23,591 bases of DNA from positions 1-23,591 of the forward strand of contig DGLB01000068.1 in assembly GCA_002387845.1 (NCBI GenBank). Reading direction: 5' to 3'. The notes under the pieces are model-generated. The model was not told the origin of the DNA, did not search any database, and saw nothing but the letters and a program-made list of their open reading frames with translations. Within the stretch, counting starts at the first letter, position 1; the number at the start of each line of letters is the position of its first letter. The stretch is from Stenotrophomonas maltophilia (GTDB taxonomy: Bacteria; Pseudomonadota; Gammaproteobacteria; Xanthomonadales; Xanthomonadaceae). A program made the position numbers and the translations under genes. Positions 8,440 through 16,171 of the stretch are shown in pieces.

Positions 8440-8507
8440 TAGAGCCGGGCTTGCCCGGCTTTCCGTCAGATCATGGGAAGGCTTCAGCCGGGCAAGCCCG
8501 GCTCTAC
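8439..8507. repeat. SMAG dimer between convergent genes
   Basis: The forward unit 8439-8460 (GTAG head, then AGCCGGGC-TT-GCCCGGCT) faces an inverted unit at 8486-8507 that ends CTAC. Each forms its own hairpin, and together they form a long outer stem. The dimer separates the dehydrogenase (+) from the minus-strand RHS locus and could end transcription from both sides. Confidence 0.9.
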
Positions 8508-8551
8508 GTTCGGGTCATCGCGAGCCCGACGTTCAGGTCATCGCGAGCACG
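8506..8551 (+). repeat. 23-bp tandem duplication beside the SMAG dimer
   Basis: acgttcgggtcatcgcgagc at 8506 recurs at 8529 as acgttcaggtcatcgcgagc. The two 23-base units differ at two positions, and a third unit breaks off after acg. The rest of the gap to 8656 shows no gene. Confidence 0.75.
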
Positions 8552-8656
8552 ACGCCCTGTCGCCACGGCACGCGGCCAGCGAGCGATTTTCATCCAGACC
8601 TTAAGTTGTCCTAATGAAAAGTGTCGTACCAGGCATCATGCTCCCGAAGGGTGAGG

Positions 8657-9091
8657 CTAGGATGGAATATCCCAAGTCGCGGGCGCATCCAGTCGTTCAT
8701 CAGCGCTGCGTACTTCCGGATTGGAACTGCCCTCGTGGGAAGAATGACACTTTCCGTTTCTTATAACTACATAAGATCCATTAATTGTAATTTCGCCAGC
8801 AATTCCATTTACCTGCTCCGTGACAATGTTGAGTGTGCATGTATCTCCAACTTCCGGAATGCGCTGTTCATTGCTGAAGTATGGGAGAAGGAGTTCGGTG
8901 TGTGATCCATTAGCTCGTCCAGTTAGAACGACCCACGTTTTAACGATGCCCGAGTACGGGGGGGTAGGGGAGCGCGCGATGATCGTTGCGCTGATGCGTT
9001 CGTCGGAAATTCCGTCATGTGACTCGGGGCGAGTAGAGCCTTGCGCTGGGTTCGCGGCAAGAAGAAGCATCGCCAGATAGATTCGCTTCAT
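8657..9091 (-). CDS. Small exported protein, candidate immunity protein of the RHS locus
   Basis: This 144-residue protein is of no family I recognise. Residues 1-18 form a short Sec signal peptide (MKRIYLAMLLLAANPAQG). The mature part is polar and probably beta-rich, with two cysteines (C85, C115) that could form a disulfide in the periplasm. It starts 14 bases after the stop of the toxin-like RHS gene on the same strand, with GAAGG as Shine-Dalgarno, so it is in the same transcript. This is where immunity genes of polymorphic toxins sit, and an exported antidote would suit an exported toxin (inference). The DNA is poor in G+C; 8761-8820 is 21/60 by my count. A run of seven C on the coding strand (8958-8964) falls in the coding region. 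Confidence 0.7.
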   Translation of the reverse strand: MKRIYLAMLLLAANPAQGSTRPESHDGISDERISATIIARSPTPPYSGIVKTWVVLTGRANGSHTELLLPYFSNEQRIPEVGDTCTLNIVTEQVNGIAGEITINGSYVVIRNGKCHSSHEGSSNPEVRSADERLDAPATWDIPS

Positions 9092-9105
9092 AAGTTTGCC
9101 TTCGA

Positions 9106-12100
9106 TTATTCTGGAGTGCCTGTGACTGGGTCGAGAGATAGCTGGAAGCTATCAATCATGATTCCATCAGAGTTAAGGTAACCGAATCCGATCCTGGCAC
9201 CACGAATGGGGGCCGAAGACCCGAAATTGATTCGGCTTTCCGCTCCCATGACATGGCTCTCGGCGCGTATGCCTGCGTCGTGAGCAGGTGCAAAGTTGGA
9301 CATGCTCGTTTGGTCTCCCAGCTCTGAGGATACGGTGTATTCAGTGAGTACGTGCGTAAAAAGAGCTGCGGCAAACTGGGTGGATGCGGACTCGAATCCC
9401 GCGAAGTCCGCAGTGTCGACCTTCCCGGAGATGAATTGATCTCCGAAGACTTCAGGGTCGTTGCTGACTGCTGTGATGGTAATGAGGGCGCGTGAATCGA
9501 TAGCGTTTGTTAATGCAGCAGCCGCGCCGGCGATCCCGCACTGGCTGGTCGAGAGGTATCCGTCGCCATTGATAGACACTTTCATGCCAGTGTAGCGCTC
9601 CGCCTGCTGAAGGAACTTGGTCTGATCCTGCGTTTCGCCATTGAGTTGGACACTTCGGCCACTTGGGTCAGTGAATTTGTAGGGGTTGGCACTGGCATAC
9701 CAGTATCTATTGAAGGCTTGGTGTGGATCGCTTCGCGCTTCTACTGGATCAGTGGATAAGAAAATGCCCGTTTGTGGATCGTAGTAACGCTGCTGCATGT
9801 AAGTGAGGGCAGTGTCGGCATCCATCTTGTGGCCAGTGTAGCCGATCCCGTCGGTCGCACGATTTATGGGTTTTCCGAATGGCTCATAGTGCGTTCTTTC
9901 TAGCAGCTGACCCGCAGCTCCGGACGTGGCGACCGGACTGCCTAGTGAGTCCGTATGCAAGTACTTGGCTGTAGCGACACCTGCGCTGGTTTCGAGTTGC
10001 GCGACCGCGCTGCTGTTCAGGTAGACCGTCTCGGTCAGCAGGTTGCTATTCCTATCGAACTGCAGAATCAACTGTCCTTGTGCGCTATATAGGTGCTCTT
10101 CTACTGTGCCGACGGTCTTTGCCGACAGTACGCGGAGACCCTTGGCATCGTAACGATAGGCCGCTTTGCCCGTTACCTCGCGCAGGCGATTGCCATAGTC
10201 AAACCAAAACTTCTGGCCATTCTTGGTGCCAAGATTGCCCTGGACATCGTAGGAGAGGCCGGTGGTTGTTGCACCGCTATCATTTCGGATGTTGCTCAGC
10301 CTATTGCGGCTGTCATACCAGTACTGATCTGACTTCTGCCCACCTAACGACCAGCTTCGAATGTTGTCGAGCGCATCGAAGGTGAACCGATGCCAGCCAT
10401 CGCCACCGAACATCTGGCTGCCAGCCGCGATCAGCCGATTGCGGTCGTCATACTGCATTTGGCGGCTGTAAGCTGTTCCGAGCTGGAGGTCGGCGATCGC
10501 AGTGACATTCCCGTTGGCATCAAACGTGGTCTCAAAGCCGATGATGTTGCTGTCCACGCTCCGCGCGGGGAGTCGCCTCGCGTTCTGCGTCGTGGTATGC
10601 GTCACGCCGTTTCCGTACGTAAATTGCTTGATTCCACCGTTCGGGTAGTAGCTCACGCCAGATGCATAGTCGCCAGCCCGGGTCGCCTGACCCATGGCAT
10701 TCGGGGCGTAGTCAATGTAGCGGCCGCTGGGGTAGGTCTGGCCGGCAAGATGGCCGTTCGGGCTGTAGCCGTAGCCAATGCTACGGGTAGGGGCCCCCGT
10801 CTGGGCAAGCGATTCTCCCGACAGCAGCCTCAGCTTGTTGTACTGGTAGCTGCTCGTCGCGGTTGTGGTCCCACTATCGTTGTAGGCCGTAGTCTGCTGC
10901 ACGAGCCCGTCGGGGGTGTATTGATAGTCCACATCCCCGTTGCGGTCAGGGAAGCGCAGCGTTGCAATGCGGTTGCGCGCATCATAGGTCCGACGTACCA
11001 CGCGGCCGCTGGCTTCGGCCGCCGCCAAGTCGCAGCTGGTGGTGCTGGGCAGATCGAGACCGGCAGCACTCCACGCGAGATTGCCTGCTGCGTCATAGCC
11101 CATGACCGTCGAGCCGGTTTCCGGCTCAATGGTCTTGCAGAGACGTTGCTGCGCATCGTAGACGTAGCGTCGGGTCAGCGTTGTACCAGGTATCGAGGAC
11201 ACGCTGATGCTGACTGGCGCTGAGGTAGTGGACGTCCCTCGTGTGTCTGTTGCAGTGGCGGTAATCGTATGCGTGCCCGGGGCAAGCGTCGTCAGCCGGG
11301 TGGAGTAGGGTGGTGACGTGAGGCTAGCAACGGTGGTCCCGTCAACCTTGAGGTCCACACGTCCGACACCATCGTCGCTGTCAGTGGCCGAGGCGCTGAT
11401 GGGCACGCTGGCACCAGCCGGGAACATGGCACCGGCTGTTGGAGTTGCAACGCTGACTGTCGGTGCCAGATTGACCGTGGGAATACCACGCGCTTCCGTC
11501 GTGGCGAAGGTGGCTGCGCCATTGCGCAGATGGAAGCGCTGACCGGCCGGAGTGACGGAAGCGGTGATTGCGCCGGACTGGCCCTGGCCCACGAGTTGCA
11601 TGTTGCTGTTGTCCAACGCGGACATGAAGACCTGGGCGGCAGGCGCGTTCGACGTCCAGTTGATGGTAACGGGGCAGCTCGACTGGCCCCAGGGAATGGT
11701 GCAGGACGAGGCCGAGGCGGTGATTCCGCCATAGCCCGCAAGAACAGTAACGGTCAGTCTTGGAATCGGGAGGATCGATTTGTAGCGTTCATTCCCGCGG
11801 GCGTCGCGGTACATGGCACGACCTTCCAGCGAGTATTGATACACGCCGGACGGAAGCCCTGATTCGTGATAGATGCGCGACGGCATTACCTGGTCGAAGT
11901 CGATGCGATCCCCGTTTCGGGTCAACCAGTAGAACTCCACCTGCTCGAATGTGTTGCCTGTGGATCCATCGTTGGCGACGAGCATGAGATCGAAGCCGGA
12001 CGGGCTTGTGAACGTCGTCCCGCCGGGTGCAGTCAGCTCCAACGACGCCTGGGCCATGACGTCGCTGACAGCCAGCATCAGCGAAGCCAAGAGCAAGGCT

Positions 12101-12153
12101 TTGGCAAAGAGTCTTTCGCCCCACGAGCGTTGCAACACCTGCTGCGCCCTCAT
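9106..12153 (-). CDS. Secreted RHS-repeat protein with core domain and variable C-terminal tip
   Basis: 1015 residues. Residues 1-36 are a signal peptide (hydrophobic core LLLASLMLAV, ending VMAQA). About 37-225 is a beta-rich region with a Cys pair (151, 160). About 229-318 is a bacterial Ig-like domain (TPTAGAMFPAG ... GTHTITATATD). RHS/YD repeats (RYVYDAQQRL, GYDAAGNL, TFDANGNV, RYDAKGLRV) run from 328 to about 750. The RHS-associated core runs to D-P-S-G-R at 829-833. The last 182 residues are unique and of lower G+C. They carry H-V-L-T-E (934-938) and later A-H-D-A-G-I-R-A-E (957-964), which could be a metal site, though no known toxin family is clear to me. In such proteins the RHS shell encloses and delivers the tip. 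It overlaps the upstream RHS gene by ATGA, so the two are coupled. Target and export route are unknown. Confidence 0.85.
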   Translation of the reverse strand: MRAQQVLQRSWGERLFAKALLLASLMLAVSDVMAQASLELTAPGGTTFTSPSGFDLMLVANDGSTGNTFEQVEFYWLTRNGDRIDFDQVMPSRIYHESGLPSGVYQYSLEGRAMYRDARGNERYKSILPIPRLTVTVLAGYGGITASASSCTIPWGQSSCPVTINWTSNAPAAQVFMSALDNSNMQLVGQGQSGAITASVTPAGQRFHLRNGAATFATTEARGIPTVNLAPTVSVATPTAGAMFPAGASVPISASATDSDDGVGRVDLKVDGTTVASLTSPPYSTRLTTLAPGTHTITATATDTRGTSTTSAPVSISVSSIPGTTLTRRYVYDAQQRLCKTIEPETGSTVMGYDAAGNLAWSAAGLDLPSTTSCDLAAAEASGRVVRRTYDARNRIATLRFPDRNGDVDYQYTPDGLVQQTTAYNDSGTTTATSSYQYNKLRLLSGESLAQTGAPTRSIGYGYSPNGHLAGQTYPSGRYIDYAPNAMGQATRAGDYASGVSYYPNGGIKQFTYGNGVTHTTTQNARRLPARSVDSNIIGFETTFDANGNVTAIADLQLGTAYSRQMQYDDRNRLIAAGSQMFGGDGWHRFTFDALDNIRSWSLGGQKSDQYWYDSRNRLSNIRNDSGATTTGLSYDVQGNLGTKNGQKFWFDYGNRLREVTGKAAYRYDAKGLRVLSAKTVGTVEEHLYSAQGQLILQFDRNSNLLTETVYLNSSAVAQLETSAGVATAKYLHTDSLGSPVATSGAAGQLLERTHYEPFGKPINRATDGIGYTGHKMDADTALTYMQQRYYDPQTGIFLSTDPVEARSDPHQAFNRYWYASANPYKFTDPSGRSVQLNGETQDQTKFLQQAERYTGMKVSINGDGYLSTSQCGIAGAAAALTNAIDSRALITITAVSNDPEVFGDQFISGKVDTADFAGFESASTQFAAALFTHVLTEYTVSSELGDQTSMSNFAPAHDAGIRAESHVMGAESRINFGSSAPIRGARIGFGYLNSDGIMIDSFQLSLDPVTGTPE

Positions 12154-15005
12154 TGGACACCCCCGCTGCGCGAAATCTCCAGCGGCTTTCCGTAAGCGTC
12201 CCGCTCGATGGTGGTGATGACGCCACCGGGTTCGTCGATGAGGACGGGCAATCCAGTGTCGGGTTCGTCAAAGGCCATGTACCGAACGGTGGTCTTCTGC
12301 CCCTTGGGTGAGGTTGTACGGGTCTGGAAGCCGGTCAGGTACTCGTTGCGGGTCGTCAACAGGCCAAGTTCGGAGTCCTGCTGGACGGTGAGCGGCCGCC
12401 CGAACAGATCGGAGACGGTGTAAATGCCTTGAAGGCCCGCATCGGTGTAGGTGGCAGATCCTTCCTGATGAAGGTTTCGAGGATAGGAGGTGAAGGACAC
12501 TCGACCCATGTCGTCGTAGCGGGTTGCGACCCAGCGCTGCGTGGCCTGTGGGTTGGCGAGGTCCTCCTCGACGGTCACGACCGGGCGCCAGAGCGCGTCG
12601 TAGAACACCTGTTTGCGCCAGTTGCCTGTCTGGCTGCTGCCGCGCCAGTGACCAGCCGGTAACCCGTACTCTTCATACGGCACTGCCTCGAAGGCGGACA
12701 GGGTCGGGTTCCATGCCACGGTGTCGCCCTGCGGCAGGTCCTTGCGTGCCAGCCGGCCCATGGCATCATAGGCGAAGCTGCGCGGGAAGCCATTTGCATC
12801 GGCGTACTGCGTGATCCAACCCTGATCATTCACTGTCGCCAGCTCCATGGCACCGTCGCCGTAGTAGACCGATTGTGGGATGCCCCGTTTCCAGTCAAGC
12901 AGGGTCATGGTGGTATCCACACCAGCGCCGTCGCGCGCGTCGGAGACGGTTGCGATGCTGCCAGTGGGGTGGTAGGTCAATGTCTGCTGCAGCGCGCCGA
13001 AAGCGCTGAACTGCACGGGTTGCGCAGTCTGCGGGTCGAACGCCACGCTGGCCATGACCTGCCCTGCACAACTGGCAGGCGCAAGGCAGGTAGTGCTCTG
13101 ACGCTGGCCTACGACCCAGCGCGCCGTGTCGTCGTAATAGGTGTAACCGTCGGTACGCGCAAACCCCAGCGTGCTATACCTTGCGACGCGATGCGGGCGG
13201 GCGAAGTAGTCCAGCTCGCTGGACACAGACGAGAAGACGATTCCCTGCTGGCTCGTGTGCATTTCAAGCTGCGGGCGGTGGTACTCGCTGGCCCAGCCCT
13301 CTCCAAAGAACTGCGTACTTACACCATATCTGGCCGGGTAATTCTGCCCGGCGAATCCGAGGTCATAGCGATAGGACGTGGTGCGCTGGATGTCGTCCGG
13401 GCCGGTGCCGACCTCAACTTTCAGAAGTTTCCCTTCGTTGTAACGGTAAGAATTGCCATGGCTGTAGCGGATCCATTCCCCGCCGGGACCAGTGACCGTC
13501 GTGGTGCTGGACTGTGCGCAGTCCTCGCTCGTGCAGAGCGGTGCTTCGCAGGCGGTGGAGCTGCCGTACTGGCAAACCGGATTCAGTGGATCCTGGCCGG
13601 GGTAGGTGTCGAAGCTGATGTTGGGTGTATAGGCGTACTGCCACTGCAGATTGGGCAATCCCGGCCCGCTGATGGATTTTGAGGTCAGGGTAAGGCTGTA
13701 ACCAGAGATCGCATAGGTATTGATATCGTCGTTCTGATTGTTGCCAAAGCCGGCGTTGTATTCCACGTTCTGGCAATTCAGTGGTACATGGCTACGCCCA
13801 TGTTCCAGCGCAGCGACGGCGAAGCGGCCCACCGCTCCCGAGGGATGCACCATCGTTCCGGTGATCAATGCCGACGGATAGGGCAGCGGTATCTCGTTCT
13901 GGAAGCAGGTGCGGAACAACTCGCCGGGCTCGGGCGAAACCACTTCAGCGTACTTGAGTACGGCACGGGTGAAGTCGTTGAAGTCGATCGTCCATTGGCT
14001 GCCGTCTGGAAGTGCAACGGCCGCCAGGCTGCGACGTGACGTGCTGTCGTTGTAGTGATACTGCCACTGGCGCGCCCCGTCGCTGACAGCGCTCACATTG
14101 TCGCCGCTGTACGTCAGGGTAAGTTGCCGGCCATCACTGGCGGTGATAGCGGTCAGGCGAGGTGCTGCATTCCACGCATTCGCATAGGTGTACTGAACGG
14201 TATTGCCGAAACGATCTTGCACCTTGGTCGCAAGCAACATGTTCCTGCGGCGCTGCAGGAAGTGCCATGGTTGCGGAGTGGGCGCGGTGCCGTCGTCCTC
14301 GACGAGCTCGTACTTCTTGAGTGTTGGTTCAATCCGCTGGGCCAACCAGTCGAACCAGTAGCGCGTTCCATCTGGCGTGATGGCCAGGAAGCCTTCGCCG
14401 CCGGCATTCTTGATGGAAGGAAGACAGGTAAAGAAGATCTGGCCAGACGTGGTCCACGGATACGAGGCACCGTCTTGTGGCCGCGACGTTCCTGCCGCAG
14501 TGCGTAGCAGCTCTCCGCCGCCATCGGGGATTTCCACCCTCAATCCGGTCCAGAACTCGCGCGTTTCGAATCGGAAGGGAACGTCGGGCGGCCAGCCGTT
14601 TGTGCAGCGTGTTGCGTTGGCGACGTCGCTGCCCACGCCCCAGTCTGGTGCGAAGCTGCCGCTGATGTTCGGTACATTGATCTGCCAGTCTGCCAACATG
14701 GCGTCCGGCACATAGGTCTTGCGACTCATCACCTGATAGGAGCGCGTCAGTTTGACCTCAAGGCCGTTGTTTCCGGGCAGGGCGATGTCGGTTAACTCGA
14801 ACCCGAGTTCGCCATTCGCCAGCCGCACTTTGTCGCCAAACAGGTCCGGTCCCAACGGGCTGATCTTCTCCGTCTTTGCTAGGCGGTCAGAGAATTCCTC
14901 CCACTCGAAGTTGGAGGTTGAGGTCTGTGCCGCGACCGTGAAGCTCGACAGGGAGGCCAGCGTTGCGCCCATCAAGGCAATGCGACCCGACGTTTTCTTA
15001 CTCAT
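12150..15005 (-). CDS. Secreted RHS-family partner protein (N-terminal half of a split RHS shell)
   Basis: 951 residues from MSKKTSGRIALM; ATG at 15032 would add 9 residues. MSKK is preferred because it gives a compact signal peptide (KK, hydrophobic run, FTVAAQT) and has GGAAAG 6 bases upstream. The segment following it, ISPLGPDLFGDKVRLANGEL and LPGNNGLEV, is the usual opening of RHS shell proteins. YD-type repeats (DRFGNTVQYTYAN, SFAYDAMGRLARKDLP, RYDDMGRV) follow to the end. Four cysteines cluster near residues 478-496. There is no core domain and no toxin tip; the protein stops at a repeat (ERDAYGKPLEISRSGG). It looks like the first part of a shell completed by the next protein. Each half has its own signal peptide, which argues against a single gene broken by mutation. 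The mutual fit of the halves is inferred. Confidence 0.8.
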   Translation of the reverse strand: MSKKTSGRIALMGATLASLSSFTVAAQTSTSNFEWEEFSDRLAKTEKISPLGPDLFGDKVRLANGELGFELTDIALPGNNGLEVKLTRSYQVMSRKTYVPDAMLADWQINVPNISGSFAPDWGVGSDVANATRCTNGWPPDVPFRFETREFWTGLRVEIPDGGGELLRTAAGTSRPQDGASYPWTTSGQIFFTCLPSIKNAGGEGFLAITPDGTRYWFDWLAQRIEPTLKKYELVEDDGTAPTPQPWHFLQRRRNMLLATKVQDRFGNTVQYTYANAWNAAPRLTAITASDGRQLTLTYSGDNVSAVSDGARQWQYHYNDSTSRRSLAAVALPDGSQWTIDFNDFTRAVLKYAEVVSPEPGELFRTCFQNEIPLPYPSALITGTMVHPSGAVGRFAVAALEHGRSHVPLNCQNVEYNAGFGNNQNDDINTYAISGYSLTLTSKSISGPGLPNLQWQYAYTPNISFDTYPGQDPLNPVCQYGSSTACEAPLCTSEDCAQSSTTTVTGPGGEWIRYSHGNSYRYNEGKLLKVEVGTGPDDIQRTTSYRYDLGFAGQNYPARYGVSTQFFGEGWASEYHRPQLEMHTSQQGIVFSSVSSELDYFARPHRVARYSTLGFARTDGYTYYDDTARWVVGQRQSTTCLAPASCAGQVMASVAFDPQTAQPVQFSAFGALQQTLTYHPTGSIATVSDARDGAGVDTTMTLLDWKRGIPQSVYYGDGAMELATVNDQGWITQYADANGFPRSFAYDAMGRLARKDLPQGDTVAWNPTLSAFEAVPYEEYGLPAGHWRGSSQTGNWRKQVFYDALWRPVVTVEEDLANPQATQRWVATRYDDMGRVSFTSYPRNLHQEGSATYTDAGLQGIYTVSDLFGRPLTVQQDSELGLLTTRNEYLTGFQTRTTSPKGQKTTVRYMAFDEPDTGLPVLIDEPGGVITTIERDAYGKPLEISRSGGVQ

Positions 15006-15335
15006 CGACTGCTTTCCGCTGAATCCATGCATGTGCTGTTCCGTCAGTCCAGATGTGATCTTTCAATGGCCGCCACGAAGAATCAGGCACGGATTCGCCG
15101 TGGCCAGTAGCAGTCATTCGCTCAGCCCGTCTTTCAACATAATGAAATCCCCCCACTCGACAGTTTGTGTCGATACCCCGGGGAGGTTGAAGATGACTAT
15201 ATCAAGACTGAACGGACTTTATGGGGGTGACTAATGGCAGGGTGTCGGCGGAGTGCGGGGCCGTGTAGTGGCGTGCGGACGATTGGCGGCTGGTCGGTTG
15301 TGCTGCGCACCGCCTGGGCCGGCCAACGGCCGGCG
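15006..15335. other. Intergenic region upstream of the RHS operon
   Basis: No convincing gene is seen in these 330 bases. It should hold the promoter of the minus-strand RHS operon, but I find no clear -35/-10 pair. A small dyad, CGACA-GTTTG-TGTCG (15158-15172), lies about 155 bases upstream of the RHS start and could be an operator. It is more AT-rich between 15120 and 15240 than its surroundings. The right end carries a REP. Confidence 0.4.
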
Positions 15336-15340
15336 CTACC
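15309..15340. repeat. REP half-element at the 3' end of the GNAT gene
   Basis: These 32 bases are identical to 2750-2781. The hairpin GCCGGCC-AAC-GGCCGGC ends in GCTACC. Read on the minus strand it starts GGTAGCGCC, and that TAG (15338-15336) is the stop codon of the acetyltransferase gene. Confidence 0.8.
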
Positions 15341-16043
15341 GGAGTGCTGACAGGGTGGCGCGCTGCTTGCCGTTTGCGTCGAAGTTGTCGGGTGCCAGCC
15401 ATTTCACGAATGCGTCATGTAATCGGGGCCATTCGCTGTCGATCACCGAGTACCAGGCGGTATCGCGGCTGCGGCCTTTGTAGACCAGTGCCTGCCGGAA
15501 GATGCCCTCGAACTGGAAGCCCAGCCGTTCCGCGCTGCGGCGTGAGGCCGCGTTGAGGCTGTCGCATTTCCATTCGTAACGGCGGTAACCCAGTACATCG
15601 AACACATAGTGCATGAGCAGAAACTGCGCCTCGGTCGCCGCCGGGGTCTGCTTCAGCAACGGCGAATACATCACGTGCCCGACTTCGATGACGCCATTGG
15701 CTGGGTCCTGCCGCATCAGCGCGAGCGTGCCGGTGGCCAGACCGCTGGCGGCATCCACGATCGCGTAATGGCGGGGATCCTCGCTGCGCGCGGCATCCGC
15801 CAGATACTGGAAGAACACCGCGCTGGAAGCGAACGGCCCGTTCGCCATGTAGGTCCAGTCGCCCGGGTCTTCCGCCAGGGCATAGGCCGCCTCCAGCGCG
15901 GTGCCGTGCACGGCGGGGTCCAATGGCTCCAGGCGGCAGAACCGCCCTTGCAGGCTGATCGCATTCGGTCGCTGGCGTGGCCGCCAGCCGGGCATCGGCA
16001 TGCCGATGGGCTGGCCGCAGGGATTGGTCCAGGCAGGAGACAT
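15336..16043 (-). CDS. GNAT N-acetyltransferase (RimJ/RimL-like)
   Basis: 235 residues. The fold of RimJ/RimL-type acetyltransferases is seen in order: substrate-loop region YALAEDPGDWTYM, then strand 4 (ANGVIEVGHVMYSP). Next is the EAQFLLMHYVFDVLGYRR helix-strand, and finally S-L-N-A-A-S-R-R-S-A-E-R-L-G-F with F-E-G-I-F, the acetyl-CoA-side motif of this group. Relatives acetylate ribosomal N-termini, other proteins or small amines; the substrate is unknown. Start 16043 (MSPAWTNPC) has GAGG 4-5 bases upstream. The frame is open to 16139, but those extra residues would be translated from the SMAG repeat, so I reject them. It lies downstream of lanM on the same strand, beyond a SMAG dimer, so a role in the lanthipeptide pathway is possible but unsupported. 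Confidence 0.85.
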   Translation of the reverse strand: MSPAWTNPCGQPIGMPMPGWRPRQRPNAISLQGRFCRLEPLDPAVHGTALEAAYALAEDPGDWTYMANGPFASSAVFFQYLADAARSEDPRHYAIVDAASGLATGTLALMRQDPANGVIEVGHVMYSPLLKQTPAATEAQFLLMHYVFDVLGYRRYEWKCDSLNAASRRSAERLGFQFEGIFRQALVYKGRSRDTAWYSVIDSEWPRLHDAFVKWLAPDNFDANGKQRATLSALR

Positions 16044-16104
16044 GGTGCCTCGGCAGAAAGGACGATGGGGCGGTCGCCTTTCTATCATGCCGTTGCCAGC
16101 TTCG

Positions 16105-16171
16105 GTAGAGCCGGGCTTGCCCGGCTGCGGTTGGCGCACAGCGAAGGGCAGCCGGGCAAGCCCGGCTCTAC
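16105..16171. repeat. SMAG dimer at the 3' end of lanM
   Basis: The GTAG-headed unit at 16105-16126 and its inverted copy at 16150-16171 have the same AGCCGGGC-TT-GCCCGGCT core as at 8439 and 19561. The TAG of the right-hand GTAG (minus strand, 16170-16168) is the stop codon of lanM. It may act as a terminator or 3' stabiliser between lanM and the GNAT gene. Confidence 0.9.

Noticed and set aside
9106..15005. The two RHS genes as one gene broken by a frameshift
   Set aside because: The second has its own signal peptide and Ig-like domain, and the junction is a clean ATGA overlap.
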